This document shows, in pieces, positions 62,691 through 64,000 of a DNA stretch of 64,000 nt; the first letter of the stretch is position 1; the number at the start of each line of letters is the position of its first letter. The notes below the pieces were generated by a model. The model was not told where the DNA came from. It made no database searches and saw only the letters and a list, made by a program, of their open reading frames with translations. The translations under genes were made by a program, and so were the position numbers. This DNA comes from JABDQZ01 sp050049775 (GTDB lineage Bacteria > Pseudomonadota > Gammaproteobacteria > Chromatiales > Chromatiaceae). The stretch spans positions 1 through 64,000 of the forward strand of contig JASFVP010000011.1 of assembly GCA_050049775.1 (NCBI GenBank). Reading direction: 5' to 3'.

Positions 62691-63693
62691 CTGTGGGGGC
62701 TGCAGGCCGGTCACGGTTATCTCTCACGGGTTTGCCGGTCTGTTGTTGCTCGCGTTTCTGGTCGGTTGTACCGAAAAACAATACATCACACCCGATCGGA
62801 TCGTTGAGGATGCGCACGGCGGTGGCAGTTTGTTGCGGGCCGCCCGATATGAGCAGATTGTGGCGTCCGGTGGCTGGAGTGGCGATGTAAAACTCTGGCG
62901 TCTGCAAGATGCCGGTTTGTTGCTGAAGATGCGGCATCATCAGGGGCATATCACCGGTCTGGCGTTTATCGACCGGGATCAGGCGCTCGTCAGTACGGCT
63001 TATGATGGCAGGATAGTCGTTACTGATCTGAGTGGTCGCGTCATTCGAGGCGCGATGACGGCAGAACCGATTACCGCGATGGTGTTGTCCGAGTCGGATG
63101 ATTTGTTGATTACCGGGCACAAAAGTGGCGACATACACCTGTGGTCGCTCGAGCAGTTGCAAATCCGCCAGAGTTTGTATTTCAACAACGACCGGGTCCG
63201 GGCGCTGGCTTATGAGCAGGGGAGTGGCTTGCTGGCATCGGCCGATGCCGACGCTGGTGTATTCTTGTGGCAGCGGCAAAAAGGCCTGCAAACTCGACTT
63301 CGACTGCATAAGGATATCCGTACCCTGGCGTTTGCTCCGGATGCTTCCGCGCTGTATGGCGGCAGCTGGTTCGATCTGTATCGTTGGGATTTGCCGGATA
63401 TGCGTCAGCACGTCATTGCAACAGACCATGCCGGCATCATCGTCAGCATGAAATTCGATCAGCAGGGCGATCGCCTGTACTCAATCAGCCGTCAGACCGA
63501 TTCGGTGGTGCTGGCGTTGGCCCCGCTTGATGGTCGGTTGCAGAAAAGGTTTTTTCGTCACAGCCTGTGTGGCTCGTCGCTTGAGTTGAGCGCACAAGAC
63601 CGCTATCTGGTTTCCTCGAGCGATGATGCCAGTATCAGCATCTGGGAGCTGCAATCCTCCGATGATGCCATGGTGGCGGAAACAGCCCAATAA
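62683..63693 (+). CDS. WD40-like beta-propeller lipoprotein
   Basis: 336 residues from the ATG at 62683, overlapping the preceding stop (ATGAATAG). The signal peptide ends in the lipobox LVGC. The rest is made of WD40-type units: SGGWSGDVKLWRL, DGRIVVTDLSGR, SGDIHLWSLE, DAGVFLWQR and DDASISIWELQ, about six or seven blades. Such lipoproteins serve as scaffolds or complex assembly factors in the envelope. Its partner is unknown; the overlapped phosphatase-like lipoprotein is the obvious candidate. Confidence 0.8.
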   Translation: MNSCGGCRPVTVISHGFAGLLLLAFLVGCTEKQYITPDRIVEDAHGGGSLLRAARYEQIVASGGWSGDVKLWRLQDAGLLLKMRHHQGHITGLAFIDRDQALVSTAYDGRIVVTDLSGRVIRGAMTAEPITAMVLSESDDLLITGHKSGDIHLWSLEQLQIRQSLYFNNDRVRALAYEQGSGLLASADADAGVFLWQRQKGLQTRLRLHKDIRTLAFAPDASALYGGSWFDLYRWDLPDMRQHVIATDHAGIIVSMKFDQQGDRLYSISRQTDSVVLALAPLDGRLQKRFFRHSLCGSSLELSAQDRYLVSSSDDASISIWELQSSDDAMVAETAQ

Positions 63694-63715
63694 AAAGCCC
63701 CGGACTTACCGGGGC
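63692..63715 (-). terminator. Intrinsic terminator of rpiA (minus strand)
   Basis: On the minus strand GCCCCGG and CCGGGGC flank a 5-nt loop and are followed by TTTTT. On the plus strand no T-run follows, so it acts for rpiA; it touches the stop of the WD40-like gene. Confidence 0.8.
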
Positions 63716-63743
63716 CTCGATGTGATTCAGGGCGCAGGCCGTT

Positions 63744-64000
63744 TCAGGGCAGAATGGTTTTTGCGCCATTCGGTGTGCCGAGAATCAGCACATCCGCCGG
63801 ACGGCGTGCAAACAGGCCGACGGTGACGACGCCGACAATCTGGTTCATCTGCTCTTCAAGCTTGACCGGTTCCATGATCCTGAGGTTGTGAATGTCGAGA
63901 ATGACGTTGCCATTGTCGGTTACAAAATTTTCGCGCCAGACCGGCGTGCCGCCCAGCTTGACGATTTCGCGAGCGACATAACTTCTTGCCATTGGAATCA
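63744..64000 (-). CDS. rpiA: Ribose-5-phosphate isomerase A, C-terminal part
   Basis: The last 85 codons of a gene that enters from the right edge; the N-terminus is outside. VAREIVKLGG, TDNGNVILDIHNL and the VVTVGLFARRPADVLILG end are the RpiA signature. It interconverts ribose-5-phosphate and ribulose-5-phosphate in the pentose phosphate pathway. An internal Met at 63992 is not the start. Confidence 0.95.
   Translation of the reverse strand, partial: IPMARSYVAREIVKLGGTPVWRENFVTDNGNVILDIHNLRIMEPVKLEEQMNQIVGVVTVGLFARRPADVLILGTPNGAKTILP

Noticed and set aside
63697..63715. Terminator for the WD40-like gene on the plus strand
   Set aside because: No T-run follows on the plus strand; the hairpin serves rpiA on the minus strand.

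Overview
The window is a stretch of the chromosome of a gammaproteobacterium. The evidence is the gene order mnmG-rsmG-parA-parB-atpIBEFHAGDC near the front, the cluster pilMNOPQ-aroK-aroB-damX-gltB-gltD-hemE, a UvrD-type helicase II, a Coq7-type ubiquinone hydroxylase, a Gram-negative porin and several lipobox proteins. The DNA is moderately GC-rich. I cannot name the genus; a Chromatiales- or Thiotrichales-like relative is a guess from gene order only. I see no prophage, integrase, transposase, CRISPR array, toxin-antitoxin pair or secretion island.

Layout. 1-1422 (minus): a DUF58/MoxR pair cut by the window edge. 1575-5971: tRNA/rRNA modification (mnmG, rsmG) and chromosome partitioning (parA, parB). 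6034-13132: the F1Fo ATP synthase operon with a clear promoter and a terminator. 13145-16849: an FKBP-type isomerase, then glmU and glmS (UDP-GlcNAc supply). 16923-24509: a mixed block with a radical SAM protein and zinc ribbon (minus), a stress-type membrane protein, a short glucan phosphorylase, a PhnD-PAS-GGDEF diguanylate cyclase, an esterase-like lipoprotein and a bile-acid-type symporter. 24570-35201: uvrD, glutamate dehydrogenase, an orphan Tat-exported TRAP binding protein, hemW, a DUF3135 protein, rpmE, then a carbon block (malic enzyme, LDH-like malate dehydrogenase, citrate synthase). 35237-37747 (minus): PBP1A, divergent from the type IV pilus assembly operon pilMNOPQ (37940-42854). 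42935-52485: shikimate genes, damX and glutamate synthase. 52650-56341: hemE, coq7, a GlcF-like iron-sulfur protein, a palindromic insertion element and a [2Fe-2S] protein. 56726-57687: rplM, rpsI and tRNA-Gln. 58028-59047: a porin. 59378-63693: exported proteins of mostly unknown role. The window ends inside rpiA.

Most genes are core metabolism. The less ordinary material is between and beside them. (i) A 268-bp MITE-like element at 55678-55945 has perfect 24-bp terminal inverted repeats, and one repeat supplies the start codon and first five residues of the GlcF-like protein. (ii) A candidate ~100-nt RNA at 59231-59329, downstream of the porin, has four GGA motifs, one in a hairpin loop that nearly matches the CsrA/RsmA consensus, with paired direct repeats upstream. 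(iii) A candidate ~92-nt RNA at 56420-56511 carries exposed anti-Shine-Dalgarno CUCC motifs. (iv) A three-gene operon at 59378-62099 encodes three exported proteins that each carry a Cys/His hydrolase-like signature. (v) A histidine-phosphatase-like lipoprotein lacks its usual second catalytic histidine and overlaps a WD40-like lipoprotein gene. (vi) The rpmE and rplM promoters share a nearly identical discriminator region, and both leaders contain hairpins.
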